Origin: Pullichristensenella sp002068815
GTDB taxonomy: Bacteria; Bacillota; Clostridia; Christensenellales; Aristaeellaceae
DNA: 64,000 bases
NCBI GenBank assembly: GCA_040772885.1
Contig: JAXGXF010000001.1
Span: forward strand, 124,001-188,000
Direction: 5' to 3'
How positions within the stretch are numbered: position 1 is the stretch's first letter; the number at the start of each line of letters is the position of its first letter. This document shows, piece by piece, positions 22,861 through 29,994 of the stretch. The notes beneath the pieces are model-generated. The model was given only the letters and a program-made list of their open reading frames with translations. It made no database searches and was not told the origin of the DNA. Made by a program: the position numbers and the translations under genes.

Positions 22861-23453
22861 GCTCTCCCCCCGCCTTCCCCATCCAGTCGCAATTCGCCGA
22901 CCGCGCCCATCAGCGCGGCCTCGTCCCGGTCGTGCGAGACCAATACCACGGTCGCGCTCCCGCAGCGCCGCTTGAGAAACTCGACCGCCCGCCTGCGCGC
23001 GTCCTCGTCGAGGCCGGTGAACGGCTCGTCGAGCAGCAGCACGTCCGGCTTAAACAGCGCCGCGCGCGCAATCGCGACGCGCCTTCGCATGCCGCCGCTG
23101 TACTTTGCGACGCGCTTTTGGTCGTCCGGCGCGAGGTCCAGTTCCCGGAGCGCCTCGAGTATCTCCCGGTCGGAGATGTCCTTCGGCGTGGTCAGCCGCA
23201 GGTTCCGCGCCGCGGAGAAATGCTCGATCAGCCGGTCCTCCTGAAACACCGCCGCCATCCGCGCGCCGACGGGCATCCGGACCGCGCCCTCGTCGGGCGC
23301 GACGAGGCCGAGCATGATGTTCAAAAGCGTCGTCTTTCCCGAGCCCGACGGGCCGGACAGCGCCGTGACCGCGCGTTCGGGAAACGCGAAGGACACGCCC
23401 CTAAGCACCGGCGCGCTGTCAAACGCCTTCGAGATGCCCTCTAGCGCGACCAC
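22857..23453 (-). CDS. ABC transporter ATP-binding protein (SsuB/TauB/ThiZ-like)
   Basis: 198 residues, short for the family. Walker A GPSGSGKTTLLN, Q-loop VFQEDRL, signature YSGGMRRRVAIARA, Walker B DVLLLDEPFTGLD and switch His in VSHDRDEA are all present. Start is the GTG preceded by GGAGGGG, inside the 3' end of the permease gene (13-nt overlap). The same frame extends upstream through the permease gene, but that sequence is not protein-like. It energises the importer formed with the next two genes. Confidence 0.88.
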   Translation of the reverse strand: MVALEGISKAFDSAPVLRGVSFAFPERAVTALSGPSGSGKTTLLNIMLGLVAPDEGAVRMPVGARMAAVFQEDRLIEHFSAARNLRLTTPKDISDREILEALRELDLAPDDQKRVAKYSGGMRRRVAIARAALFKPDVLLLDEPFTGLDEDARRRAVEFLKRRCGSATVVLVSHDRDEAALMGAVGELRLDGEGGGRA

Positions 23454-24226
23454 GATCGCCCCTCCATTCTGCGGCGCAGCGCCGTGATCAAAAGCACCGC
23501 CGCGTGCTCGAACAGCACGCTCAAGAGGATCGTCGCCAGCGTCCACGCGAACATCTCCGGCGTCGCGAAGAACAGCTTCGCCTGCTGCAGCGCCGAGCCG
23601 ATCGAGTTCTTCGGCTGCGCGATGACCTCGGCCGCGATGCCGGCCTTCCAGCACATGCCCAGCGACACGCGCACCGCCGTCAGAAGCATCGGAAATGCCG
23701 CCGGCGCGTAGATCGCGCGCACGCGCCCGGGGATCCGCACGCGGAACACCTTCGCCATCTCGAGCAGCTTCGGGTCCGCGCCGTCGAGCCCGTCGAGCAC
23801 GTTCGCGTATGTAATCGGCAGCACCATCAGAAACGAGATGAACACCGAGAGATTCGTCGAGCGAATCCAGATCAGCGCGAGGATCACAAACGACGCGACC
23901 GGCGTCGCCTTGACGGTCGACATCAAGGGCCCCAGCAGCACGCGCACCGGGAAAAACGCGCGCGCGAGCGCCGCCAGCACGACCGCGAGCGCGCCGCCGA
24001 GCGCAAAGCCCGCGAGTATCCGCCCGAACGAGCCGAGAACCGCGTCGTAAAACGCGCGCTCCCCCATCAGCCGAATGAGCGTTTTGCACGCCGAAACAGG
24101 AGACACCAACAGGAGCTCCTGTTTGACGGCCATGCTCAAAAGCTGCCACGCCGCGAGCCAGAACGCGATCGCCCCGGCGCGCAGCAGCCGGTTTTTAGTT
24201 TTCGGCGATGTAGAAATAGGTTTCAT
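23441..24226 (-). CDS. ABC transporter permease (SsuC/TauC-like)
   Basis: 261 residues, about six transmembrane helices, with the binding-protein-dependent permease region (VRIPGRVRAIYAPAAFPMLL, an EAA-like loop followed by VSLGMCWKAGIAAEVIA). This family imports sulfonates, taurine, nitrate or thiamine precursors. The gene overlaps the upstream substrate-binding gene by 32 nt and the downstream ATPase gene by 13 nt. Confidence 0.85.
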   Translation of the reverse strand: MKPISTSPKTKNRLLRAGAIAFWLAAWQLLSMAVKQELLLVSPVSACKTLIRLMGERAFYDAVLGSFGRILAGFALGGALAVVLAALARAFFPVRVLLGPLMSTVKATPVASFVILALIWIRSTNLSVFISFLMVLPITYANVLDGLDGADPKLLEMAKVFRVRIPGRVRAIYAPAAFPMLLTAVRVSLGMCWKAGIAAEVIAQPKNSIGSALQQAKLFFATPEMFAWTLATILLSVLFEHAAVLLITALRRRMEGRSWSR

Positions 24227-25184
24227 CCGCCGGCTTTCCCCCCACGGAATCCGGGTTCTGCCTGTACAGCGCGTCGAGGTAGCCGGTGGCCTTCGTGACC
24301 ATCTCCCCGCCGGTGATCGAGACGATGTTGCACGCGGGAATCGATTTCTCGGCGACCGGCGCCGCCGCCACGATCCCGAGCTCGGCGATCCACTTCGCCG
24401 CTTCGGCCGGGTTTTCGTTGACGAACTTCACGGAGGCCGCATATTCCTCGAGGAACGTGTGCATCGCGGCCGGGTTCTGCTCGGCAAACGCGCGGCTCAC
24501 GAGGCAGACGCCGGTGATCATCGCGCTGCCGTCGCCGAGCTTCTCCCACTCGTCGGTCAGGCTCAGCGCGACGCGCGTGCCCGCGTTCTGCATAAGCACC
24601 GCCGTCACATAGGGCTGCGGGAGCACCGCGATCGACGCCGCGTCGTTGAGCATCGCCGAGGCGACCTCGGTGGCCTCCGACTTGTACTCGATGTGGACGT
24701 CCTTGTCCGGGTTGAGCCCGTTGCCGCGCAGGATGTAGTTCAACGCGTACTCGGGCGTCGTGCCCTTGCCGGTCGAGTAGACAGTCTTCCCGGCGAGGTC
24801 GGCGACCGATTGGACGGTCTCGCCGTTTTCGACGACGTACAATACGCCCAGCGTGTTGATCGCCGCAATCTGCAGCGCGCCGTCCGTCTTGCTGATCAAT
24901 ACCGCCGCGAGATTTGCCGGAACCATCGCCGCCTCGAGCTCGCCGCGGATCAGCAGCGGGGAGATCGCGTCCGCGGTCCCCTCCATCGCGAAGGTATAGT
25001 CGTTCGCGGTCTTTCCGGCCTTCGCGTCGTCCATCAGCTTCACGAGGCCCATCGTCGTCGGCCCCTTCAGCGAGGCGATGCGCAGCGTCGCGCCGGTCTT
25101 TTCCGTAACGACCTCGGCGGTCGCGAGCGAAATCGCAAGAATCGCGATCGAGAGCACGATGAGAGCGGCAAGAATCTTTTTCAT
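24195..25184 (-). CDS. ABC transporter substrate-binding protein (NMT1/SsuA-like)
   Basis: 329 residues. The Sec signal MKKILAALIVLSIAILAISL has no lipobox Cys, so the protein would be released or uncleaved. The mature part begins with a strand-helix pattern (ATLRIASLKGPTTMGLVKL) and has STGKGTTPEYALNYILRGNG, typical of SsuA/NMT1-type proteins. The ligand cannot be told from sequence. Start is the Met after AAGGGGTGA. First gene of the ABC importer operon. Confidence 0.85.
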   Translation of the reverse strand: MKKILAALIVLSIAILAISLATAEVVTEKTGATLRIASLKGPTTMGLVKLMDDAKAGKTANDYTFAMEGTADAISPLLIRGELEAAMVPANLAAVLISKTDGALQIAAINTLGVLYVVENGETVQSVADLAGKTVYSTGKGTTPEYALNYILRGNGLNPDKDVHIEYKSEATEVASAMLNDAASIAVLPQPYVTAVLMQNAGTRVALSLTDEWEKLGDGSAMITGVCLVSRAFAEQNPAAMHTFLEEYAASVKFVNENPAEAAKWIAELGIVAAAPVAEKSIPACNIVSITGGEMVTKATGYLDALYRQNPDSVGGKPADETYFYIAEN

Positions 25185-25205
25185 ACATATCACCCCTTCG
25201 ATTGC

Positions 25206-25484
25206 TTATACCCACGAGGGCCGGCCCGAAAACACGAGCCAGCCGACGAGGATCAGTTCGACGGCGGAGAGCACGGGAAGGCCGATCGCAAAGCGCATGT
25301 GGCGCGTCTTGTGCCGAAAGACCATCATGCCTGCGTACGCGCCCGGCGCGCCGAGCAGCACGGCGAGCAAAAGCAGCGTCCGCTCGGGGATGCGCCGATC
25401 GCCTCTCCGCGCGCGCAGCTTGTCCAGCCCCATCGCAACAAAGGCCGCCGCGCTCATCAGCGCCATCGCGCAAAGTAAGGCCAT
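25206..25484 (-). CDS. DUF1294 family small membrane protein
   Basis: 92 residues. The DUF1294 signature is clear: GLDKLRARRGDRRIPERTLL, then LGAPGAYAGMMVFRHKTRHM. About three hydrophobic helices. A longer upstream start is possible, but the Met after GAGGTGGA at 25484 is best supported. It sits 21 nt upstream of the substrate-binding gene on the same strand. Function of the family is unknown. Confidence 0.85.
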   Translation of the reverse strand: MALLCAMALMSAAAFVAMGLDKLRARRGDRRIPERTLLLLAVLLGAPGAYAGMMVFRHKTRHMRFAIGLPVLSAVELILVGWLVFSGRPSWV

Positions 25485-25548
25485 TCGCTCCACCTCATCC
25501 GTCCGTATATTGAATTCCCCGGACAGGGGCAAAAATCCTCCTAATCAT

Positions 25549-25577
25549 TTGACAAATTCCGCAAAATCGGCAATAAT
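25549..25577 (+). promoter_or_regulatory. Promoter of the tcdA-like gene
   Basis: TTGACA (25549-25554), 17 nt, AATAAT (25572-25577), 22 nt before the start codon at 25599. Confidence 0.65.
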
Positions 25578-25598
25578 AGCGCGGGGGGGTTATATCGC

Positions 25599-26288
25599 AT
25601 GGAGCAGCATCAGCGGACGGTCCGTCTGATCGGCATAGAGGCCCAGGAAAAGCTCCGCCGCGCGAAAGTGATCGTGTTCGGCATCGGCGGCGTCGGCGGC
25701 TTCGCGGCCGAGGCGCTCGTGCGCGCGGGCGTAGGCACGCTCGCGTTCGTCGACGGCGACTGCGTCGACATCACAAACCTCAATCGCCAAATCATCGCGA
25801 CGCACGATACGATCGGCCGGCCCAAGGCGGAGGTCATGCGCGAGCGCGCGCACCGGATCAATCCCATGGCGAATGTCGAGGCGCGCCACGTGTTCTTCGA
25901 CGGCGAAACCGCGGGACAATTCGACTTCTCGGCCTACGACTACGTCGCCGACGCGATCGACAAGGTCGCATCGAAGCTGCTGCTGATCGAATGCGCGCAC
26001 CGCGCCGGCACGCCCATCATCAGCGCGATGGGCGCCGGCAACAAGCTCGACCCGTCCCGGTTCCGCGTCGCGGATATCGCCGAGACGAACGTCTGCCCGC
26101 TCGCGCGCGTGATGCGCAGGGAGCTCAAAAAGCGCGGCATCGAGCACACGAAGGTCGTCTTTTCCGACGAGTTCCCCCGCGAAACGCTCGACGGCGAGCG
26201 CGCCCCGGGCTCGATCTCGTTTGTCCCGTCGGCGGCGGGACTCGTGCTCGCAGGCACGATCGTGCGGGATTTGATCGGGGGTTGCTGA
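25599..26288 (+). CDS. tcdA: tRNA threonylcarbamoyladenosine dehydratase (TcdA/CsdL-like)
   Basis: 229 residues. E1-like ThiF/MoeB fold: VFGIGGVGGFAAEALVRAGV (nucleotide site), VDGDCVDITNLNRQII with the conserved Arg, and MGAGNKLDPSRF. TcdA cyclises t6A37 of tRNA to ct6A. The catalytic zinc Cys pairs of ThiF are absent, as in TcdA. Monocistronic with its own promoter. Confidence 0.85.
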   Translation: MEQHQRTVRLIGIEAQEKLRRAKVIVFGIGGVGGFAAEALVRAGVGTLAFVDGDCVDITNLNRQIIATHDTIGRPKAEVMRERAHRINPMANVEARHVFFDGETAGQFDFSAYDYVADAIDKVASKLLLIECAHRAGTPIISAMGAGNKLDPSRFRVADIAETNVCPLARVMRRELKKRGIEHTKVVFSDEFPRETLDGERAPGSISFVPSAAGLVLAGTIVRDLIGGC

Positions 26289-26534
26289 CGGGGTTTTCAA
26301 GTCACATACCTACGGATACACAGCGCAGGGATCATCCGTATCCGGATCGTTGTCGATGCGCATTTTATCTGTTCTGAAGACATTTATTGAGATGGATACC
26401 ACTGTCCTTCCGGGTATGCGCTTTCGCGCAATACCGCGGATAGATTCCGGCAAAACGCCCGGATACATGCACCCCGTTCTGGAAAACGATATAAACAACA
26501 AAACAGCCCCCGTTTTCACGAAAGCCGTCCTGCG
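26289..26534. other. Intergenic region, no gene seen
   Basis: No ORF with a ribosome binding site. Several loosely repeated GGATAC/GTATCC words (near 26307, 26337, 26394, 26418 and 26461) give weak inverted-repeat character. An intrinsic terminator for the minus-strand tRNA was not clearly identifiable. Confidence 0.4.
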
Positions 26535-26610
26535 TGGTACACCCTCAGGGGCTCGAACCCTGGACACCCTGATTAAGAGTCAGGTGCTCTACCAACTGAG
26601 CTAAGGGTGC
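26535..26610 (-). tRNA. tRNA-Lys(CTT)
   Basis: Minus-strand cloverleaf of 76 nt with encoded CCA (26535-26537). The acceptor arms GCACCCT / AGGGTGT pair with one G-U. The D arm has AGCTCAGTTGGTAGAGC, the anticodon stem CCTGA/TCAGG encloses the loop CTCTTAA with anticodon CTT (26575-26577), and the T arm has GGTTCGAGCC. Confidence 0.96.
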
Positions 26611-26627
26611 TCGTCCGATGCTCATAA

Positions 26628-26656
26628 ATTATACATCCGGGGATGCGTTTTGTCAA
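26628..26656 (-). promoter_or_regulatory. Consensus sigma-A promoter of tRNA-Lys
   Basis: Minus-strand TTGACA (26651-26656), 17 nt, TATAAT (26628-26633), 17 nt from the mature 5' end. Both hexamers are perfect. Confidence 0.85.
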
Positions 26657-26756
26657 TGCCAACTTTTGTGAAAAATGCGTTTCGGAATTGTCAGCGGCGC
26701 GAACGGGCAGAATACGGACGTCGAACGCGACAAAAACAGAGAAGGAGGCGGAATTC

Positions 26757-26930
26757 ATGGGCCAGAAAGAACCGAATACCGACATTCGCTGCCGCGTCGA
26801 GAGCTGCTCGTTCCACTGCGGCGACCGCGACTACTGCTCGCTGAGCTCGATCCAGGTCGAACCGTGCCAGGACTGCCACAGCGGCAAGGCGGCGGACGAG
26901 AGCATGTGCGGAAGCTATCGCAAGAAATAG
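26757..26930 (+). CDS. DUF1540 domain small Cys-rich protein
   Basis: 57 residues. Cys spacing (CRVESCSFHCGDRDYC, then CQDC and a final MCGSY) is that of DUF1540 proteins, thought to bind a metal. Start is the ATG after AAGGAGG; upstream in-frame Mets lack a ribosome binding site and overlap the tRNA promoter region. Function unknown. Confidence 0.82.
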   Translation: MGQKEPNTDIRCRVESCSFHCGDRDYCSLSSIQVEPCQDCHSGKAADESMCGSYRKK

Positions 26931-26942
26931 CGTTCCCCCAAG

Positions 26943-27003
26943 GAGTCGCCCCCAAGCGGCGGCTCTTGCCGGCGACCTCCCCGCGGGATACGGAGGCCGC
27001 CGG
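26943..27003 (+). terminator. Two GC-rich hairpins after the DUF1540 gene
   Basis: GAGTCGCC...GGCGGCTC (26943-26965) followed by a 12-bp near-perfect stem CCGGCGACCTCC / GGAGGCCGCCGG (to ~27003). T-runs are poor, so termination is probable but not certain. Confidence 0.45.
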
Positions 27004-27020
27004 TTCCCCGGCACCACGGG

Positions 27021-27106
27021 AGATCAGGCGCTCCCCTTCCGCCCGGCAATTCTCCTCCTTCGCGCGTTCGGCGCCGCATTCCCCGCCCCTCTTCGCTGCC
27101 TGATCT
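27021..27106. other. Long-range inverted repeat, possible structured RNA
   Basis: AGATCAGGC (27021-27029) pairs perfectly with GCCTGATCT (27098-27106) across 68 nt of GC-rich sequence. No promoter, terminator or known RNA family is recognised. Together with the hairpins at 26943-27003 and the promoter at 27201 it is all that is visible in the 26931-27283 gap. Confidence 0.3.
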
Positions 27107-27200
27107 TCCGGCGGAGGATGCGCTTCAGGGCACATTGCACCCCGATTGTCCGACGGGCGACCGGGGCGCGGCTTGTTTCGGGAGAATCTTCCTCGCCCGC

Positions 27201-27229
27201 TTGATCAAAGGTCGAAAAACGCGTATAAT
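27201..27229 (+). promoter_or_regulatory. Promoter of the HTH protein gene
   Basis: TTGATC (27201-27206), 17 nt, TATAAT (27224-27229). Confidence 0.65.
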
Positions 27230-27283
27230 GCCTTTAATGGGATTTTGGGGGAACCGCATCAAAAGAACGGACGGAGGCGTGCG

Positions 27284-27733
27284 ATGGACCGTCGAGACCC
27301 CCCGCTTGCGACCGACGTCCTCTGGGACCAGCTCTTCGAGGCGCCGTCCTTTGAGCGGTTTGTCAGCGACAATCAGGAGGAAATCGGCCTCCCCTCCTTT
27401 TCGGAGTACATACGGGTGCTGTGCCGCCAGAAGGGCGAGGCGGCGGAGCGCGTCATACGGCGCGCAAACATCGAGCGTTCGTACGGGCACCAGATTTTCC
27501 GCGGCAGCCGCAGGCCCTCGCGGGACACGGTGCTGCAGCTCGCGTTCGGCTTCGGCGCGGACCTCCCGCAGGTGCAGGCGCTGCTGAAGCACGCCGGGCA
27601 CAGCCCGCTGTATCCGCGGATCGAGCGCGACGCGGCCATCGGCTACTGCCTGCACCACCGGATGAGCCTGATCGACGCCCAGAGCGTGCTCGCGGAGCTC
27701 CGCGTCCCGCTGATCGGGGGATCGGGCGGCTGA
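27284..27733 (+). CDS. Helix-turn-helix (XRE-like) protein of the kinase-associated type
   Basis: 149 residues from the ATG after GGAGG. The central part (SFSEYIRVLCRQKG, ANIERSYGHQIFRGSRRPSR, DTVLQLAFGFGADL) fits an XRE-like helix-turn-helix. The C-terminal part (AGHSPLYPRIERDAAIGYCL) is that of a Clostridia family often found beside a Ser/Thr protein kinase gene. No kinase gene is next to it here. It could be a DNA-binding regulator or a kinase substrate. Own promoter, single gene. Confidence 0.7.
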   Translation: MDRRDPPLATDVLWDQLFEAPSFERFVSDNQEEIGLPSFSEYIRVLCRQKGEAAERVIRRANIERSYGHQIFRGSRRPSRDTVLQLAFGFGADLPQVQALLKHAGHSPLYPRIERDAAIGYCLHHRMSLIDAQSVLAELRVPLIGGSGG

Positions 27734-27920
27734 AAATGGAAGACGAACGAAAAATATGGGCGGAGGCCTACTTTTTTTGTTGAGGATTGCGGCGAATAGG
27801 CCGACCACGAAGGCGCGCTTCGCCCCGCCCGGAGCCGCCTCGGTCCGGGCCAAGGCGGGCGCCGCCGGACCCGGACGTCGGCCGGGTGTGCCGCTCGGAT
27901 GCAGCCCGGCCTTCTGAGTC

Positions 27921-27971
27921 GCGGCGGCCTCCGCGCAAAGAAAGGCCGCCGCGCGTTTCCGTGCGGCGGCT
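27921..27971. terminator. GC-rich hairpins at the 3' end of the collagen-like gene
   Basis: A perfect 10-bp stem GCGGCGGCCT / AGGCCGCCGC (27921-27952) overlaps a second stem (CCGCCGCGC...GTGCGGCGG). It lies between two convergent genes and could serve both. T-runs are short. The rest of the 27734-27987 gap has no gene. Confidence 0.5.
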
Positions 27972-27987
27972 TGGGGACCGGGTTGGC

Positions 27988-29535
27988 TTAAAAGACCTCG
28001 ATGATGGCCAGATCGGCCTGGATCGTTCCGGTGCCGTAGGTGACCGTCGCGCCGGTGCTGTTGAACAGGTTAAACACCGTCGGAACCGTCGTCACCGTGA
28101 GCAGCGCGTGTCCGTCCAGCTGCAGCGTCGTCAGCGGCACGGGCGAGTCGGCGAGGATTACCGCGGAGCCGCCGGTGATGACGCGGATTCCGAAGATCAC
28201 GTTCGACGCAGCTCCGGCGCCGTTGGTGTTGATCCACCAGGAGATATAATAGTTTCCTGCCCTTGTGATCGTGAAGTTTCCTGTGGTTACGTCATAGGCG
28301 ATGTTCGGCGAAACGGCGTTGATGATCGTATCGAACACCACGTTGGCCGCGCTGGCGACCGAGCCTCCGCTGCTGCCCTGCAGCTGCATCTGGAAGCCGG
28401 ACAGCGCGGATGCCGGGCCGGTCGGTCCCTGCGGGCCGGTCGGGCCGACCGGGCCCTGGATGCCCTGCGGTCCCTGCGGGCCCTGCGGGCCGGTCGGGCC
28501 CTCGGGTCCCTGGACGCCGGCGGGTCCCTGCGGTCCTGTCGGTCCCTGCGCGCCTACGTCTCCCTGTGCGCCCATCGGTCCCTGCGGGCCGGTCGGGCCC
28601 TCCGGACCTGCGATGCCCTGGATGCCCTGCGGGCCGGTCGGTCCCTGCGGGCCTACGACGCCCTGCGGTCCCTGCGGCCCCTGCGGACCGGTCGGGCCCG
28701 TTGCGCCATCCGCGCCGGCGGGTCCCTGGGGTCCGGTCGGCCCCTGAATGCCCTGCGGGCCCTGGGGTCCGGTCGGGCCGGTCGCGCCGTCAGCGCCGGC
28801 GGGTCCCTGCGGTCCGGTGGGTCCCTGAATGCCCTGCCCGCCCTGGGGTCCGGTCGGGCCGGTCGCGCCGTCAGCGCCGGCGGGTCCTGCGGTCCGGTGG
28901 GTCCCTGAATGCCCTGCACACCCTGCGGCCCCTGCGTCCGGTCGGGCCCGTTGCGCCATCCGCGCCGGCGGGTCCCTGCGGTCCGGTGGGTCCCTGAATG
29001 CCCTGCACGCCCTGCGGCCCCTGCGGGCCGGTCGGTCCCCTGAAATGCCCTGCGGGCCGGTCGGTCCTTGAATGCCCTGCACGCCCTGCGGCCCCTGCGG
29101 ACCGGTCGGTCCCTGAATGCCCTGCGGGCCGGTCGGGCCTTGAATGCCCTGTACGCCCTGCGGCCCCTGCGGACCGGTCGGTCCCTGAATGCCGGCGGGA
29201 CCCTGCGGTCCTGTCGGGCCTTGAATGCCCTGTACGCCCTGCGGACCCTGCGGACCGGTCGGTCCCTGCGGGCCGGTCGGTCCCTGCGGACCTGCGACGC
29301 CCTGCGGACCCTGCGGGCCGACCTGCCCCTGCGGGCCGATGGGGCCCCGGGGTCCGGTCGGGCCCATGCAACCCTGCGGGCCGCGAGGCCCTACGGGTCC
29401 TGTGGGGCCGGTCGGACATATCGGACAGGGACGGCAATTGTCATTGCAGCCGCAATCGCAGCAGTCGCCGCAACCGCAGTCCGGCCTCCAATTGTCCTGC
29501 CCAAACTGCCCGGAGAAAGATTTATCTCGAAACAT
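27988..29535 (-). CDS. Collagen-like (Gly-X-Y) surface/exosporium-type protein
   Basis: 515 residues. A Cys-rich start (CGCGDCCDCGCNDNCRPCPI) is followed by ~330 residues of Gly-Pro-X/Gly-X-Y repeats (GPTGPQGPQG type). The C-terminal ~140 residues (from LSGFQMQLQGSSGG) look like the jelly-roll head of BclA-type exosporium proteins. Start is the Met after AGAGGTGG. Around 28885-29044 the repeat is out of frame: a 2-nt insertion near 29040 is offset by single deletions near 28936 and 28885, giving ~53 non-collagen residues before the Gly-X-Y pattern returns. In a spore former this is probably a spore or cell surface glycoprotein. The adjacent glycan genes fit that idea but do not prove it. Confidence 0.85.
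   Translation of the reverse strand: MFRDKSFSGQFGQDNWRPDCGCGDCCDCGCNDNCRPCPICPTGPTGPVGPRGPQGCMGPTGPRGPIGPQGQVGPQGPQGVAGPQGPTGPQGPTGPQGPQGVQGIQGPTGPQGPAGIQGPTGPQGPQGVQGIQGPTGPQGIQGPTGPQGPQGVQGIQGPTGPQGISGDRPARRGRRACRAFRDPPDRRDPPARMAQRARPDAGAAGCAGHSGTHRTAGPAGADGATGPTGPQGGQGIQGPTGPQGPAGADGATGPTGPQGPQGIQGPTGPQGPAGADGATGPTGPQGPQGPQGVVGPQGPTGPQGIQGIAGPEGPTGPQGPMGAQGDVGAQGPTGPQGPAGVQGPEGPTGPQGPQGPQGIQGPVGPTGPQGPTGPASALSGFQMQLQGSSGGSVASAANVVFDTIINAVSPNIAYDVTTGNFTITRAGNYYISWWINTNGAGAASNVIFGIRVITGGSAVILADSPVPLTTLQLDGHALLTVTTVPTVFNLFNSTGATVTYGTGTIQADLAIIEVF
28885..29044 (-). repeat. Frame-displaced segment inside the Gly-X-Y tract
   Basis: Compared with neighbouring repeats, GGTCCCTGAATG appears as GGTCCCCTGAAATG near 29036-29047 (+2). 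TGCGGGCCGG appears as TGCGTCCGG near 28936 (-1), and GGGTCCCTGC as GGGTCCTGC near 28885 (-1). The sum is zero, so the frame is regained without a stop. Confidence 0.75.
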
Positions 29536-29564
29536 CGATTCCACCTCTGCGAATGAGTTTTTTG

Positions 29565-29579
29565 GGGGAACAGTTCCCC
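29565..29579 (-). promoter_or_regulatory. Perfect inverted repeat in the collagen-gene leader
   Basis: GGGGAAC-A-GTTCCCC, 7-bp arms, 30 nt upstream of the start codon. It could be a protein-binding operator or an mRNA hairpin. No convincing promoter was assigned; a CATATAAAT near 29590 might be part of a sporulation-sigma -10, but the match is poor. Confidence 0.45.
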
Positions 29580-29786
29580 GTGCATTTATATGGCAGAGAC
29601 AGGATTTCGGTGTTTTTGCCGAATCGCCGCGATGCGGCGTCAAACCGGCTGAACGCGCCTTGAAACGGGGCGCGCGCGAGCCCGTCGCTCCCCCACCGCG
29701 CGAATTTTCCCGTAAAGTCGCAGACAGACAGGCCCGGAATGTCGATTCCGGTCCCTTCGCCCGGAGGAATGATCCCATAAAGGTCT

Positions 29787-29985
29787 GATTTGCGTGGGAG
29801 TCCATTCGACGTGGGACGTGCGTCCGCATCGCCCGGATTTGCGCGGGGATCGTCTTCGCCTGCAACGCGGATTGCAGAGGCACCTGTATTTGTGTGGGAA
29901 TCCCCGCCGGACATGGCCTTGCGGAGGCATCCTCTGTTTGCGCGGAATCGCCGCCCCCAAACCACCATCGCCTGCGCAGTGCGTT
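29787..29985. repeat. Four degenerate repeats with 49-50 nt period
   Basis: Copies begin at 29787, 29836, 29886 and 29936 with GATTTGCGTGGG-like words (GATTTGCGCGGG, GTATTTGTGTGGG, GTTTGCGCGG). The second half of each unit carries a TGCGGA-GCATC-CCTG-like motif. The spacing is nearly constant while the sequence has drifted. This fills most of the 29536-29994 gap, in which no gene is seen. Confidence 0.65.
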
Positions 29986-29994
29986 CGAGCGGCT

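Noticed and set aside
22857..24149. Apparent 430-residue fusion of an upstream domain to the ABC ATPase
   Set aside because: The upstream half is the permease gene read in another frame. A GTG with GGAGGGG at 23453 gives a normal ATPase.
26931..27200. 6S or SRP RNA in the gap after the DUF1540 gene
   Set aside because: The conserved SRP tetraloop/asymmetric-loop sequence and the 6S central bubble were not found.
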